DNA from: Pseudomonas sp. dw_612 | GTDB lineage: Bacteria; Pseudomonadota; Gammaproteobacteria; Pseudomonadales; Pseudomonadaceae | Direction of reading: 5' to 3' | Assembly: GCF_018449725.1 (NCBI RefSeq) | Contig: NZ_JAAVVC010000008.1 | Span: 1-64,000, forward strand | DNA length: 64,000 bases | In this document: one piece after another, positions 41,201 to 47,800 of the stretch | How positions within the stretch are numbered: the first letter of the stretch is position 1 | Layout: the number at the start of each line of letters is the position of its first letter | Program-made: the position numbers and the translations under genes | Notes under the pieces: model-generated | The model's database searches: none | The model's input: the letters and a program-made list of their open reading frames with translations, nothing else | Told to the model about the DNA's origin: nothing

Positions 41201-42621
41201 CTGAACATGCGGCGCTGCATGCGATTCTCGGCTGTGCCGGCGCTGCTGCCAGTAATCAGAGCTGCTCGGCTGGTGCTTTGGGTGGTTCTGCCGCCAGTGT
41301 ACTGGCAGGGCTGTTTGCAGATTCCGACCCGAACGAAACCGCTGTAGAGCGTGAAGCCAAACGCAACATCATCACCAGCCTGGTGACCGGTATTGCGGCC
41401 ATGAGTAACCCGAATGGTGCCGCCACCGCGAACAACGCGGCCACGGCGAACGTCGATAACAATTGGTTGGCGACGCAGCAGTACGTTCAGGCAAAGAAAG
41501 AGATTGATGCTGAACCCAATGTCCTCAAGAAACTGGCGATCGCTGGAAAGTGGCAGATCACCTCATTGCGGCAGGATTTGCTGACGGGCTCGGGCGTTCT
41601 GAAAGGATTCACGGACGGCATGGCTGGCGCAGGTTTAGGCACTTTGGATAGCGCCGTTACGCTCTTGACCGACCCGGCGCAGAGCTGGGAGGCCGTTAAA
41701 GAGTTTGCGGGTTCCGATGAGGCCCAGGCGCTGTTGGGTGAAAAAGTAGCTGCTGCGTTCAAGTCCCAAATTGATCAGATTGGTACGGCTGTAGTCGAGG
41801 GGGGCGATGACAACGCAGAGAATCTCGGTAGGCAAATGGGTCAGGCGGTGGCGCTGGTTGTACAACTGATGATTGGCGGGGGAAGCAGCTCAGCAAGCAG
41901 TGCACTTACGCTCTCGCGAATGGGGATCGATGTCTCCGTCAACACCGTCAAGAAAATCGGTGCATCGGTTGATATTAACGCTGTCAAAGCTCAGATCAGC
42001 AAGCTCCAGGGCGTCCTGCGGGATACGGATGTGCCGGTGATTGAACCGCCGATTTCTCCGCCGAAGCCAGGTGTGCCGCCAAAGGTGGAAGTGACACCGC
42101 CGAAAGACGTTGACCCTGTAACGCCAGAATCGCCTAAGGGACCTGTAGAACCCGTCAAGGTCGATGATGGTATTCCGGCAACGTCATCGATTGCGCGAGA
42201 GGAGCTTAGGCTTAAACTTGCAATTGAGGCGGGTATTCCGCGATCCTTGGATCAAGTTTGGGGGGCGTCACTGGATGATCTTGTACAAATGTACAAGATG
42301 GATGGTGCGAAAACTACGCCTAAACCTCCTAGTCCAGGTAGCTCAGGAAATGCTCAAGTATTTACGGTGGAAGGGCATCCTTTAATTAAAGAAGTGCAGT
42401 TTAGTCCTGCAAGTGATGAGTCCACTCATGGCGGTCAGTATTATAAATTTACCTTTACGGATGGTACCAAAGTGAAAGTCATTGATCCTCTGAACTACAA
42501 GGTACAATATAAAGCTAATCCTGCCGGCGTATTTGAAGCGAACCTTGAAAAAAATACAGTGTTTTATAATGCGGCAGGCCAAGGTCTGACTTATAAAAAC
42601 GATATGTGGATGCTGAAATGA
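29290..42621 (+). CDS. cdiA: CdiA contact-dependent inhibition toxin filament
   Basis: A 4443-residue exoprotein. An extended signal peptide ends near residue 48 (MWAQAEG). The TPS transport domain (about 50-320) contains NPYGI and GCGFINTPR. A long FHA-1 repeat region (about 330-2260) repeats an LDNSGG/LNNQGG pattern every 20 or so residues. A non-repetitive Tyr-rich region (about 2260-2700, receptor-binding by analogy with E. coli CdiA) and FHA-2 repeats (about 2740-3700) follow, then a pretoxin region ending at VDNN (4055-4058), the VENN-like boundary. The variable CT (4059-4443) has a proline-rich linker (about 4251-4290) and a final toxin domain (about 4355-4443) that I do not recognise. 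The immunity gene overlaps the stop codon. Confidence 0.93.
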   Translation: MDVRHHAFLAHQPAADLKTREHFWGMPKRGLAFLLANVMFWQPMWAQAEGIVVANPGTSLGQAGNGVPIVNIATPNSSGLSHNQFHDYNVGAQGVILNNVAAQTGATQLGGIIVGNPNLTSRVAAQTILNEVVGGSPSQLRGYTEVAGQSARVIVANPYGISCNGCGFINTPRVTLTTGKPVFDGSGRLDRFQVDQGSVSIDGAGLNANNVDRFEIITRSAKINAQLQANNLTIIAGRNDVNADSLNATARANDGSAKPELAIDSSALGGMYAGAIKLVGTEAGVGVKLAGNMAASGGDIQLDINGQLTMAQTSAAGAVNVKAASLDAQGPVYAGTSVNVQTQGNLNNQQTLAARDSISLTASGQLTNNGIIEAGVNADNSRNASGDVSLVAQNLNNSGKSVIASRTLTVNTAQTLTNQGGTLSGQTTTLNAGTLDNQNSGRVLGNSTLNLAANQVLNTQGVITSQGNLTANLGQLNNHNGELSSAGHTTVNASSLDNSDGQVTGDVALNIGLIGALNNQNGVLGSGKSVSITAASLDNSHDGSLVSDGDLTARMTGLFDNQNGDLSAKGAIDLQTGSLDNRNGNLSGKDRLTLRSDSLDNRTGKVRATNDLQLNVGQLDNRQQGLLSSQAAINFTGTQLDNRAGLLSAVGPVRLNATSTDNSGGRIASQTDLVANVAQFINQGGELVAQGALTLSGTALDNRGGGLLGATKALKLNVDAVDNRGGEISSAVDVSLQGSQLNNSDSGKILAGTDLGLKVAQIINQTQGQLFSKGATTVAGQSLDNSGGSLVTQQGLDIRLDNALSNIAGLISSEGTLTVNAGSLDSTRGSLSSAGALALTTTGVLKNQGGSISTDSTLTLNSASLDNSQKGLISSKKASVVTTGAFDNTQGGQLISGDTLDLSATQVSNGVASRIASDKALIASVTGFDQQGGQLFSKTSLSLDLNQGQLNNQNGVINAPLLMLKNLKDVNNQGGEISSAQAFELDTRNLDNSNGKLISNQGLTLRVEQLLASVKGLISAQTLDLHSARLDNTDGLISSHGILGVKVDGQLLNRDGTLIADGGVQLSADSVDNSGGQIAGKSDINATVTTFNNQGGQLIATAGLTLTGSSLDNSRGGLVGANKALQLNVGSVDNRAGELSSQSDVTLLGSRLDNSDGGQVFAQGALALTVDQVINRAKGLLSGKTDLTLAGHDLDNSGGSLLSQKDLKVSLSGDLNNSQGLLSAEGALDVTASSLTNTLGSLSAAGPLTLTITGVVLNQGGEIVTDAGLALKSASLDNSNQGSISGKGAVVVHTGALDNSHNGRLSSGDSLDLTATQLTNRNNGRIASSGALNASITGLDQQGGQLFSNTSLTLDLNQGQLNNQNGLISAPLLLLKNLKDINNDGGEISSTQAFTVAARSLDNSNGRLLSNQGLTLRIDQALTNIKGLIAAAALDIKGASLDNSGGTLTSRANLDLNLDGQLNNQNLGLINATTDLTLNSSALNNQNGSLLGSAIAIDFGAPTGDLNNSGGLITTAGMLSIQHLRDLNNHSGELSSSQSLDLRARALDNSGGRLISNNLLSVNTDTVNNQGGLISGWQDLSLTSNSLDNRNKGTLSSGHVDDKINVIGDIAVTLSGDLLNSGNGALVSLGNLSVNTANLDNSGTGILSSGGAQTLTVSGLLNNAQGGLISSGTTLAIQAMTLGNAGGTVNAQQALTFTGTTLDNTGGNLVGNGAVTLDLLGALTNTNGKLASAGPLRVQRSTQINNQGGQLASQGLMTLLTGGLDNRNRGTVAANDLLTITTPGAVQNSADGLIYSQNGDLQVQAASLANAKGTLQSQGALSLTTGGDIDNQSGRIIAKAGDLTLNAGNLDNRGGVLSSLQGAFTAHLTGVLKNGYDLNNNRQGGVTQAQRLSLTTLGIDNYGGRISAQSGDAVVNTGNFDNRNGGLYAKGKVNVTGNNFDNSGDNDGQIAGQQIDLSLSGALNNRLGIIESDSTLAIRATSLDNQTGQLRALGTSGKTDFQIGGLFDNRNGTLETANTDLTLNAGNFLNTGGSLLHVGTGTFDISTPNVINAGGTLVTRGGLTISTDTWVNNGVIQAGRLSVNVNNFTQTASGQLLASDSFNSSGVNWQNEGLIASDGSLNVGLSGAYWGGGRLSSQGNLGLSAAQVSLDQATSSIAGGGDTTLNVGGQLDNAGRLTSAANLIVNAGGVNNLGTLAGAQKLTVTTGTLINDHGLIFSGKDMSLRVNALNNSYANIYSLGDLSVDRNGQGARADSIVNSSASIQSDGNMTLAASTIQNIRAVLTVNNAGIYTAKIDEIECIEGVNAGDCSGKQNHVWEIVQREKLEVTDASSASSITAGGNLTLSGGDLLNQSSTIATGGNLSATLANLTNSGVETGETETTRIYRSERTRNAGGWYSAASAFTNQYWYESAGYNANDLSGLQAGMANFIGMTEMEYPGLGSTRKIASSDQSYAAVIQAAGSVNINAQNNIDNSVVRPGYTYVGSGPRTGTGAAGSQSSTHITINQQLPPNLAQQQVNPLALPGFALPTGQNGLFRLSAQDSSAPVTTGPQSWTMGGASVTPTQRQQTLPDIQPRDIQLGSNAQASASSVDLSPTDRQAAHMSVGASAINVSTPVADSTGSALPGRATAFTVNRVQGLPASSGQSQPQKYLIETNPVLTDLKQFMSSDYLLSNLGYDPDQSAKRLGDGFYEQTLIQQAVVARTGQRFIDGQTSNDALFKYLMDNAVVSKTELNLSVGVSLTSEQVAALTHDIVWMENAEVNGEQVLVPVLYLANANNRLAANGALIQGSDVTLIAGKDLNNAGTLKATNNLSATATNDLVNSGLVEAGNRLDLLAGNNLTNKSGGVISGKDVSLTATRGDVINERTVTTHESSSGYRDERTDFVDSAARIEAANSLTIKAGQDFNNTGGVLKSGGDTTINAGRDVNLVSAEQVTSGVRGLHTDSSVTQYGSTVDAGQSLTINAGRDITAIASQIDATRDVSMSAIGDLTLASAADEAHSYSKTKKVTSQEDHVSQVSTTVNAGGNITLSAGKDLDLIASRVSAGDEAYLFAGDNVNMTTADNVDYSYYTKTKKGSFGKKKSTMTETETDVSVSSSVSATNKLVISAGEDFNATGAKLTSDGTLLATAGGDINLDAAEDYASQANASSKKGWTSSKSSSSEITQTRLNSTELVAKNIELKADNDISLTAAALRAEEAVKITAGNDVLIGADQETQTSSQSKSSSKGGVTVTGWLSSTQKSQQGQSTSTQSIGSDISGNSIQIKSGRDTTVEGSTLVADKDIGINAGRNLEITSAENTETSNSKSGSKKVGEIGTSWWQGATGILKTKEADEFTSTRQSGSQIASLGGNISLTAGDHYTQTASQLVVPKGDIDITAKHVDIEAGFDTMESSKTASTSRTAIGGTVSIPLLDALRGIQQMGEAAQKTSDDRMVALAAVNAAMSANQALEAGQALMKDPTTGIKISVNLSDSRSHSESSQSGRNVVGSSVVAGGNVKVVATGDGANSDINVVGSRIEGGGDVSLKADGEINLLSAQNTAHQESTNGNSGWNAGIGFSFGGSQNGFTLDLAANAGRGMADGDDVTQTNTYIKGGNSVKLESGGDTNIKGAVVSADQVKVNVGGDLNIESLQDTSTYTSKQESANVGVSICVPPFCVGASTISGGIASQHMQSDYASVSEQSGIKAGNGGFQVEVAGNTDLKGAVIASTDKAVADGKNTLSTGTLTSSDIKNKAEYDATSVNLSGGYGGDIGLDAKGNASATANPNGPKAPSNGGVSANTPVVLYAGDSSSSTTHSGISGAAVTITNTAQQQALTGQTAEQAVASINTDVSSDRDGSNKLKPIFDAQEIGVDFEIVGKFVQNVSQYIDSRAREIDQKKGQAEAEKAASNDTTLSETDRIKHLENYQALNQEIKAIGDNWGAGGTYRQIATALVAGISGNVAGSGAQFAQNMVVNYVQQQGSAYIGELVKKGLKEGSPEHAALHAILGCAGAAASNQSCSAGALGGSAASVLAGLFADSDPNETAVEREAKRNIITSLVTGIAAMSNPNGAATANNAATANVDNNWLATQQYVQAKKEIDAEPNVLKKLAIAGKWQITSLRQDLLTGSGVLKGFTDGMAGAGLGTLDSAVTLLTDPAQSWEAVKEFAGSDEAQALLGEKVAAAFKSQIDQIGTAVVEGGDDNAENLGRQMGQAVALVVQLMIGGGSSSASSALTLSRMGIDVSVNTVKKIGASVDINAVKAQISKLQGVLRDTDVPVIEPPISPPKPGVPPKVEVTPPKDVDPVTPESPKGPVEPVKVDDGIPATSSIAREELRLKLAIEAGIPRSLDQVWGASLDDLVQMYKMDGAKTTPKPPSPGSSGNAQVFTVEGHPLIKEVQFSPASDESTHGGQYYKFTFTDGTKVKVIDPLNYKVQYKANPAGVFEANLEKNTVFYNAAGQGLTYKNDMWMLK
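37405..38343 (+). repeat. Direct repeat A in cdiA (recombination arm)
   Basis: This 939 bp part of cdiA (about residues 2706-3018, from RFIDGQTS to VSQVSTT) is nearly identical to 44957-45894. Much of the stretch 37530-37800 is base-for-base the same. Homology weakens downstream of it. Confidence 0.9.
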
Positions 42622-43202
42622 GTAACTTTAGTTGGAGTGCACCTATAGTTCCTGGTATGACGTTGGCTGGTATCAAGTTAGGCTCTGATCTTGAAGATTT
42701 TAAGGCTTTGATCAAGGTGTATTGTGTTGATTTTGTAAGTGGTCTCTACAAGTTTCCAGAGGCGCCGCTGTTTTTGCTTGCAGTTAATGAGCAGCAGGAT
42801 CGAATATATTTTAAGTTTACTGTTGCTGACGTTGCCCTTACTGGATGGTACAGCCAGTTTCCCGAATCGAAGCTGGTTTCATCTGAGACAAGAGCATTGG
42901 TAGTTGGATTTTTAGATGAAAAAGTATCTAGTGTTTCTGTCTGGATGTTTGATTACTTCGATGTGTTGGGGGATAAAAAACTCACATATTCATATCAGGG
43001 CTGTTTGGCGGACGGTACTCGACTGGGTTCGAGAATGGATGTGGCCGCTTCTTTCTATGATCTGGTTTATGATGAGGCGGAAGAGTGGTTTTATGAGAAG
43101 TCTGGTGGAGTAATCCTCGGTGGAGGGGGGGGGGGCTTGGAGGACTTTGAAGATCAAGAAGTAGCTATGATCATGGTTATTCAGACTGTGAAAAAGCGTT
43201 AA
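42618..43202 (+). CDS. cdiI: Putative CdiI immunity protein of the main CdiA
   Basis: A 194-residue AT-rich soluble protein beginning at ATG 42618, which overlaps the cdiA stop codon (ATGA), the usual arrangement for translationally coupled immunity. The protein (FSWSAPIVPGMTLAGIKLG, YSQFPESKLVSSETRALVV, SVSVWMFDYFDVLG) matches no family I can name. Its assignment rests on position. Near the C-terminus an uninterrupted run of 11 G residues (43125-43135) encodes LGGGGGGLED. Loss of one G would replace the last 22 residues with a short tail ending about nine codons on; gain of one would stop translation after five codons. It neutralises the CdiA toxin in the producing cell (inference). Confidence 0.8.
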   Translation: MSNFSWSAPIVPGMTLAGIKLGSDLEDFKALIKVYCVDFVSGLYKFPEAPLFLLAVNEQQDRIYFKFTVADVALTGWYSQFPESKLVSSETRALVVGFLDEKVSSVSVWMFDYFDVLGDKKLTYSYQGCLADGTRLGSRMDVAASFYDLVYDEAEEWFYEKSGGVILGGGGGGLEDFEDQEVAMIMVIQTVKKR

Positions 43203-43290
43203 AAAGGGGAGCTTATTTTGTACGGTTTAACCAAGGCCAGATATAAACCTGTCCTTTTTTGTAGGTTGTGAGGTGATGCATGGGGGGGGT

Positions 43291-43527
43291 ATGGCGTTTT
43301 ATATAGAAATGGATAAAGTCGCAGAAACGAAAGAGTATGTTGAATATACGTTTGGCCGGAATTCGGATGTTGGATTGATTCGGATGGATAAAGATGGTGA
43401 ATTTATTCGTGTGCTGAAAGAGTGCCCTCTGGATAAAAATGGAGCGTGGTCAAAAAGAGCTGCAACAAAATTAGTGCGTCTTTGGAGGGAAGGTAATTTT
43501 CCTGATAAGACGGAGTGGGCCTCCTGA
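43291..43527 (+). CDS. Small protein, possible second immunity protein
   Basis: A 78-residue AT-rich soluble protein (MAFYIEMDKVAETKEYVEYT, then KECPLDKNGAWSKRAATKL, ending WREGNFPDKTEWAS). Its small size and charged, compact pattern resemble proteins encoded next to polymorphic toxins, but the family is not named. Start choice is unsettled. GTG 43273 and ATG 43276 are in frame, but GAGGT sits almost on them. ATG 43280 has GAGGT at ideal distance, yet is out of frame because the G-tract at 43282-43289 is eight long; nine would put it in frame. I use ATG 43291. Confidence 0.65.
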   Translation: MAFYIEMDKVAETKEYVEYTFGRNSDVGLIRMDKDGEFIRVLKECPLDKNGAWSKRAATKLVRLWREGNFPDKTEWAS

Positions 43528-43690
43528 AGAAATAGAAATGGCGCCGTTAGCCAGCCTTAAGTCAAGGCTAAGGTAAGACTCGCGAGTGGGCAGTTAGAAA
43601 AGAACGGGTTTATTTTATTTGGCATGGCAGAAAAATAGATTTTTCTACTTCGTTTTCCACCAGGCATACCTTTAATAAGGATATTCAGAA

Positions 43691-44251
43691 GTGAAAAGAA
43701 CTCCACTGTTAATACTAACTCTGATTTTCACCTTGTCAGGCTGCCATTCCAACGCCCGAGACTCGTCCCCCAGTCTGCTGAAAGACGGTATCCAACTGCG
43801 CCAAAACACGGTAGCTGTCGATGCGCAGCACGCCAAGGTCGTCATGAAAGCGTCGGGCAACACCTTTCCAGTAGAGTTTTCGGTCAGGCGTGCGGCAGAT
43901 CCTGACCAAAGAATGGAAGTGCTGGGGACCGTGGTGGACTCTGGCCAAGGCAAGGTGTTCGGCTGGATCGCCAAACTTAACGAAGTGGCTAATAGCGCCA
44001 CGGTTAAGCGTTTCCCGCAGTTGGAAGTACAGGCTGATGCCGATAAGTCTTTCGAGGTGTCGGGATATTCGAATGGCAGAGGCGCTGGCGGCAATTATAG
44101 TTGCGGCCCGCTGAAGAACACTTTTACGCCAGAGCGAAGCAAGGTCTATTTGGTGGAGTTCCAGTTTATTGGTCAGGGCTGTGAGCAGCATGTTCTCGAC
44201 GTGACCCTGCCTGACCAGCGTATTCCCGTGACGAGCGTACCTGCCGCATAG
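43691..44251 (+). CDS. Module lipoprotein, copy 1
   Basis: A 186-residue protein starting at GTG 43691 with a type II signal peptide and lipobox LSGC (cysteine at about 18). The mature part has SLLKDGIQLRQNTVAVDAQHA, VEFSVRRAAD, then two cysteines (NYSCGPLKN and GQGCEQH) that could pair as a disulphide. It is nearly identical to the lipoprotein at 50976-51533. The family is unknown to me. Residue +2 after the cysteine is His, so the outer membrane is the expected destination. It sits after the immunity genes and is closed by a terminator, so each copy ends a toxin module. Confidence 0.8.
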   Translation: MKRTPLLILTLIFTLSGCHSNARDSSPSLLKDGIQLRQNTVAVDAQHAKVVMKASGNTFPVEFSVRRAADPDQRMEVLGTVVDSGQGKVFGWIAKLNEVANSATVKRFPQLEVQADADKSFEVSGYSNGRGAGGNYSCGPLKNTFTPERSKVYLVEFQFIGQGCEQHVLDVTLPDQRIPVTSVPAA

Positions 44252-44277
44252 AAGGGCTCTTCTATTGTTCATGACAT

Positions 44278-44308
44278 AAAACGGGCGACCCAAAAGGTCG
44301 CCCGTTTT
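44278..44308 (+). terminator. Terminator, module type, copy 2
   Basis: AAAACGGGCGACC-CAAAA-GGTCGCCCGTTTT, 27 bases after the lipoprotein stop codon. Confidence 0.92.
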
Positions 44309-44311
44309 CAT

Positions 44312-44572
44312 TTACCCTGCAACCTGCGCCCGCAGCCGCCGACCAATTACATCCATCAAATCACAGCCATCCCGCAACGGTATGACCAGCAGTTTGGAAA
44401 AGTCCGACAGCACCACGGTGTCGCAACCAATCTCAGCGCGATATGCGATGTTTTCCAACAACTGCGTAACCGTACGAATGCGGTAATCCGCCATGGCTTG
44501 CAGGACGTCGAGTGGGGCTTGGGTATCAATAAGCAGGGAAGCCGGGATCAGGTCGATTCCGGTGCGTGGCAT
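44312..44572 (-). CDS. Small hypothetical protein on the opposite strand
   Basis: An 86-residue frame (MPRTGIDLIPASLLIDTQAP, then LLENIAYRAEIGCDTVVLSD and LLVIPLRDGCDLMDVIGRRL). The composition is soluble, helical and coding-like. Upstream of this ATG the frame stays open to 44935 but the sequence there lacks coding character, and a GAGG lies before a TTG at 44584 (STLDRYM), so the start is uncertain. It lies between the two toxin modules and points against them. Family not recognised. Confidence 0.5.
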   Translation of the reverse strand: MPRTGIDLIPASLLIDTQAPLDVLQAMADYRIRTVTQLLENIAYRAEIGCDTVVLSDFSKLLVIPLRDGCDLMDVIGRRLRAQVAG

Positions 44573-44853
44573 GTATCTATCCAAAGTTGAATCCTCGTTT
44601 AGTTTGCTGAGACCGCCAACAAATCGTCGCCAAACGAAATGGGTGGCAGCTGTACGCAGGTTGGCGAACCGGAAACGAGTAACCGGCAGACTCGAAAGTC
44701 TCCCGCGCACAACTGCCATAAAAAGCAGTTTTGCGGATGCGGAGGCGCCTGCAAATAAGCAGACAGCTCTCGCACTCGTTAGACAGGTCGCCAAACCCGG
44801 TCGCCATGTGGACGACGGGCGGACTATAAGCTTCATCGTTCCAGCGGTGCAAG

Positions 44854-47800
44854 GTGCATGATTCCGAGGTTGATGTAGGACCTTTACTGGGCGTGGGATT
44901 GAGCGAATCACGTGGGGGCGTTGGTAAAATCGCAATCTTCTGCCTGCTCGGCGTTTCGCTTCATCGACGGCCAGACCTCCGACGAGAGCATGTTCAAGTA
45001 CTGATGAACAACGCCGTCGCGAGCAAGAGGGAGCTCAACCTGTCGATCGGCGTCAGCCTGACGTCCGAACAAGCCGCGGCCCTGACCCACGACATTGTCT
45101 GGATGGAAAACGCCGAAGTGAACGGCGAGCAAGTACTGGTGCCGGTACTGTACCTGGCCAACGCCAACAATCGTTTGGCCGCCAACGGCGCCCTGATCCA
45201 GGGCAGCGACGTAACCCTGATCGCTGGCAAGGACCTGAACAACGCCGGCACCCTGAAGGCCACCAACAACCTGTCGGCCACCGCCACCAACGACTTGGTC
45301 AACAGTGGCCTGGTGGAGGCCGGCAATCGCCTCGACCTGCTGGCCGGCAACAACCTCACCAACAAGTCGGGCGGCGTCATCGCCGGCCGCGACGTCTCAT
45401 TGACCGCCACCCGCGGCGACGTGATCAACGAACGCACCGTCACCACCCACGAAAGCAGCAGCGGCTACCGCGACGAACGCACCGACTTCGTCGACAGCGC
45501 CGCCCGCATCGAAGCCGCCAACAGCCTGACCATCAAGGCCGGACAAGACTTCAACAACACCGGTGGCGTACTGAAAAGCGGCGCGGATACCACAATCACC
45601 GCCGGGCGTGACGTCAACCTCGTCTCCGCCGAACAAGTCACCAGCGGCGTGCGTGGTTTGCACACGGATTCAAGCGTTACCCAATACGGCTCGACGGTTG
45701 ATGTGGGGCAGGACCTGAAGGTTAACGCCGGCCGTGACATTACCGCCATTGCCAGCCAGATCGATGCCAAACGTGATGTGAGCATGAGCGCTGTCGGTGA
45801 TCTGACATTGGCCTCGGCGGCGGATGAAGCTCACTCGTATAGCAAGACCAAGAAGGTTACGAGTCAGGAGGATCATGTTAGTCAGGTGTCTACGACGCTG
45901 ACGGCTGGCGGCACCGTCTCGCTTAACGCTGGCAAGGATCTGAGTTTGATTGCCAGCCGGGTAAGTGCGGGGGATGAGGCTTATCTGGTTGCTGGCGCCG
46001 ATCTGACGCTCCAGTCTGCCGAAGATACCGATTACAGCTTCTACAGCAAAACCAAGAAAAGTTCGTCGGGCAAAAAGAGCCGACTTGATGAGACTTCCAG
46101 CACGACCAATATTGCCAGTGCAGTGACTGCCGGAGGTGACATAACCCTGCTGGCCAGTAACGACATACTGATCAAAGGCAGCGAGGTTGCGGCCGATAAA
46201 GGTAGCGTGCAACTGGTGGCTGGCGACGATGTTCAGATCGTTGCAGTTACTGATTCCAGCAGCGCTCGCCATGAAAGCAGCTCCAGTAAAAGTAGCTGGG
46301 GAGGCTTGAAGTCGAGCAAGGTCAAGGATCAGGTTTCCGAGACGCAAACCACAGCTGTTGGCAGCATGATTTCCGGTAATACCGTGGATGTGGTGGCCAA
46401 TCGCGACATCACGATCACCGGCTCATCGCTGGTCAGCACCCAGGACCTTGCTGTACAGGCCGGTCGTGACCTGACCATCAACGCAGCGGAAAACACCTTC
46501 ACCCGTAATGAACTTCATAAGGAAAAAAACCACGACCTGACCGGCGTACTGACAGCCAACAATCTCGGCGTCGATGACATTACTGGTAATCAGCACCTTT
46601 CAATCAGCAGTCAGAATCACACCGGTACTTCGTCCCAAACTACCTTGACCGGCAGCACCATCGGCTCAAGTGAGGGCAGCGTCAGCCTCACCAGCGGTCG
46701 TGAACTGAGCGTGACCGCCAGCGACCTGATCAGTACGAAGAACATGAGCCTGATCGGGTCCAAGGTGACCATCGCTGCCGGCATGGAAAGCTCGAGCCAA
46801 AGCACTACTGACAAGAGCAACAGTTTGGCGGTGGGTAGGGTGATTGGTGGCGTAATTGTCGATACGGTCAATACGATTCGAAGCTCTGTTGAAGCGGCCA
46901 AAAATGCTGACGATCCGCGACTCAAAGCGGTGAAGCTGGCTCAGGCGGCAATGGCGTTCAACGATCTGGGCGGTATGGGCGGAGACGCCGAAGGCGCGGG
47001 TTCGGATTATGGGAAAAAACAGGGCTCTGCCAGTAATGGTTCCCTGATCAAGATTGGCACGGAGCTGGCAAACACCCACAGCAAAAGTACCAGCGAGTAC
47101 AACAGCCAGACCGCCAAGCAAAGCACGATCAATGCTGGCCAGGGTTTGTTGATCATTGCTGACGGCGGTACGCCGGGAACGGCGGGTGATATCCACGTTA
47201 TTGGCAGTAGCTTGAAAGCCGTCGACACCGTATTGCTGGCTAAAAACAACATCACTCTGGAAAGTGCGCAAAACACCGCCAATTGGGCCAACAACAGCAG
47301 CAACAATAAAACCGCTATCGGCGCCAGCTTCAACCTCGGCGAGCAGAACGGGTTCACCCTCGACCTGGGCGCTTCCATCGCCAAGAGCATGGGGACCGGT
47401 AGCTCCGTTACCCAAGTCAACACTACCCTGGATACCGGCACTCTCTCCCTGCACAGTGGACAGGACACGACCCTTGCTGGCGCGCAGGTGCGTGCCGACA
47501 GCATCAAGGCATTGGTTGACGGCAACCTGAACATCACCTCGCGTCAGGACACCGAGACCCAGGAGAGCAAACAGGGCAGCGCTGGTTTCGGTGCCAGCAT
47601 TTGTATTCCGCCGTTCTGCTACGGCGCACCCGTGACCGCGTCCGCAAGCTTGTCCGCTGGCAACATGAACAGCGACTACAAGGCAGTGACTGATCAGAGC
47701 GGTTTGTTCGCTGGCAAGGACGGTTACGACATAACGGTCGGCAAAAACACCACGTTGCAAGGCGCGGTGATTGCCAGTGAGGCGTCGGCAGACAAGAACC

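Noticed and set aside
44573..44935. N-terminal extension of the minus-strand small gene to 207 residues
   Set aside because: The extra 121 residues have no coding character and would run into the start of the orphan cdiA module.
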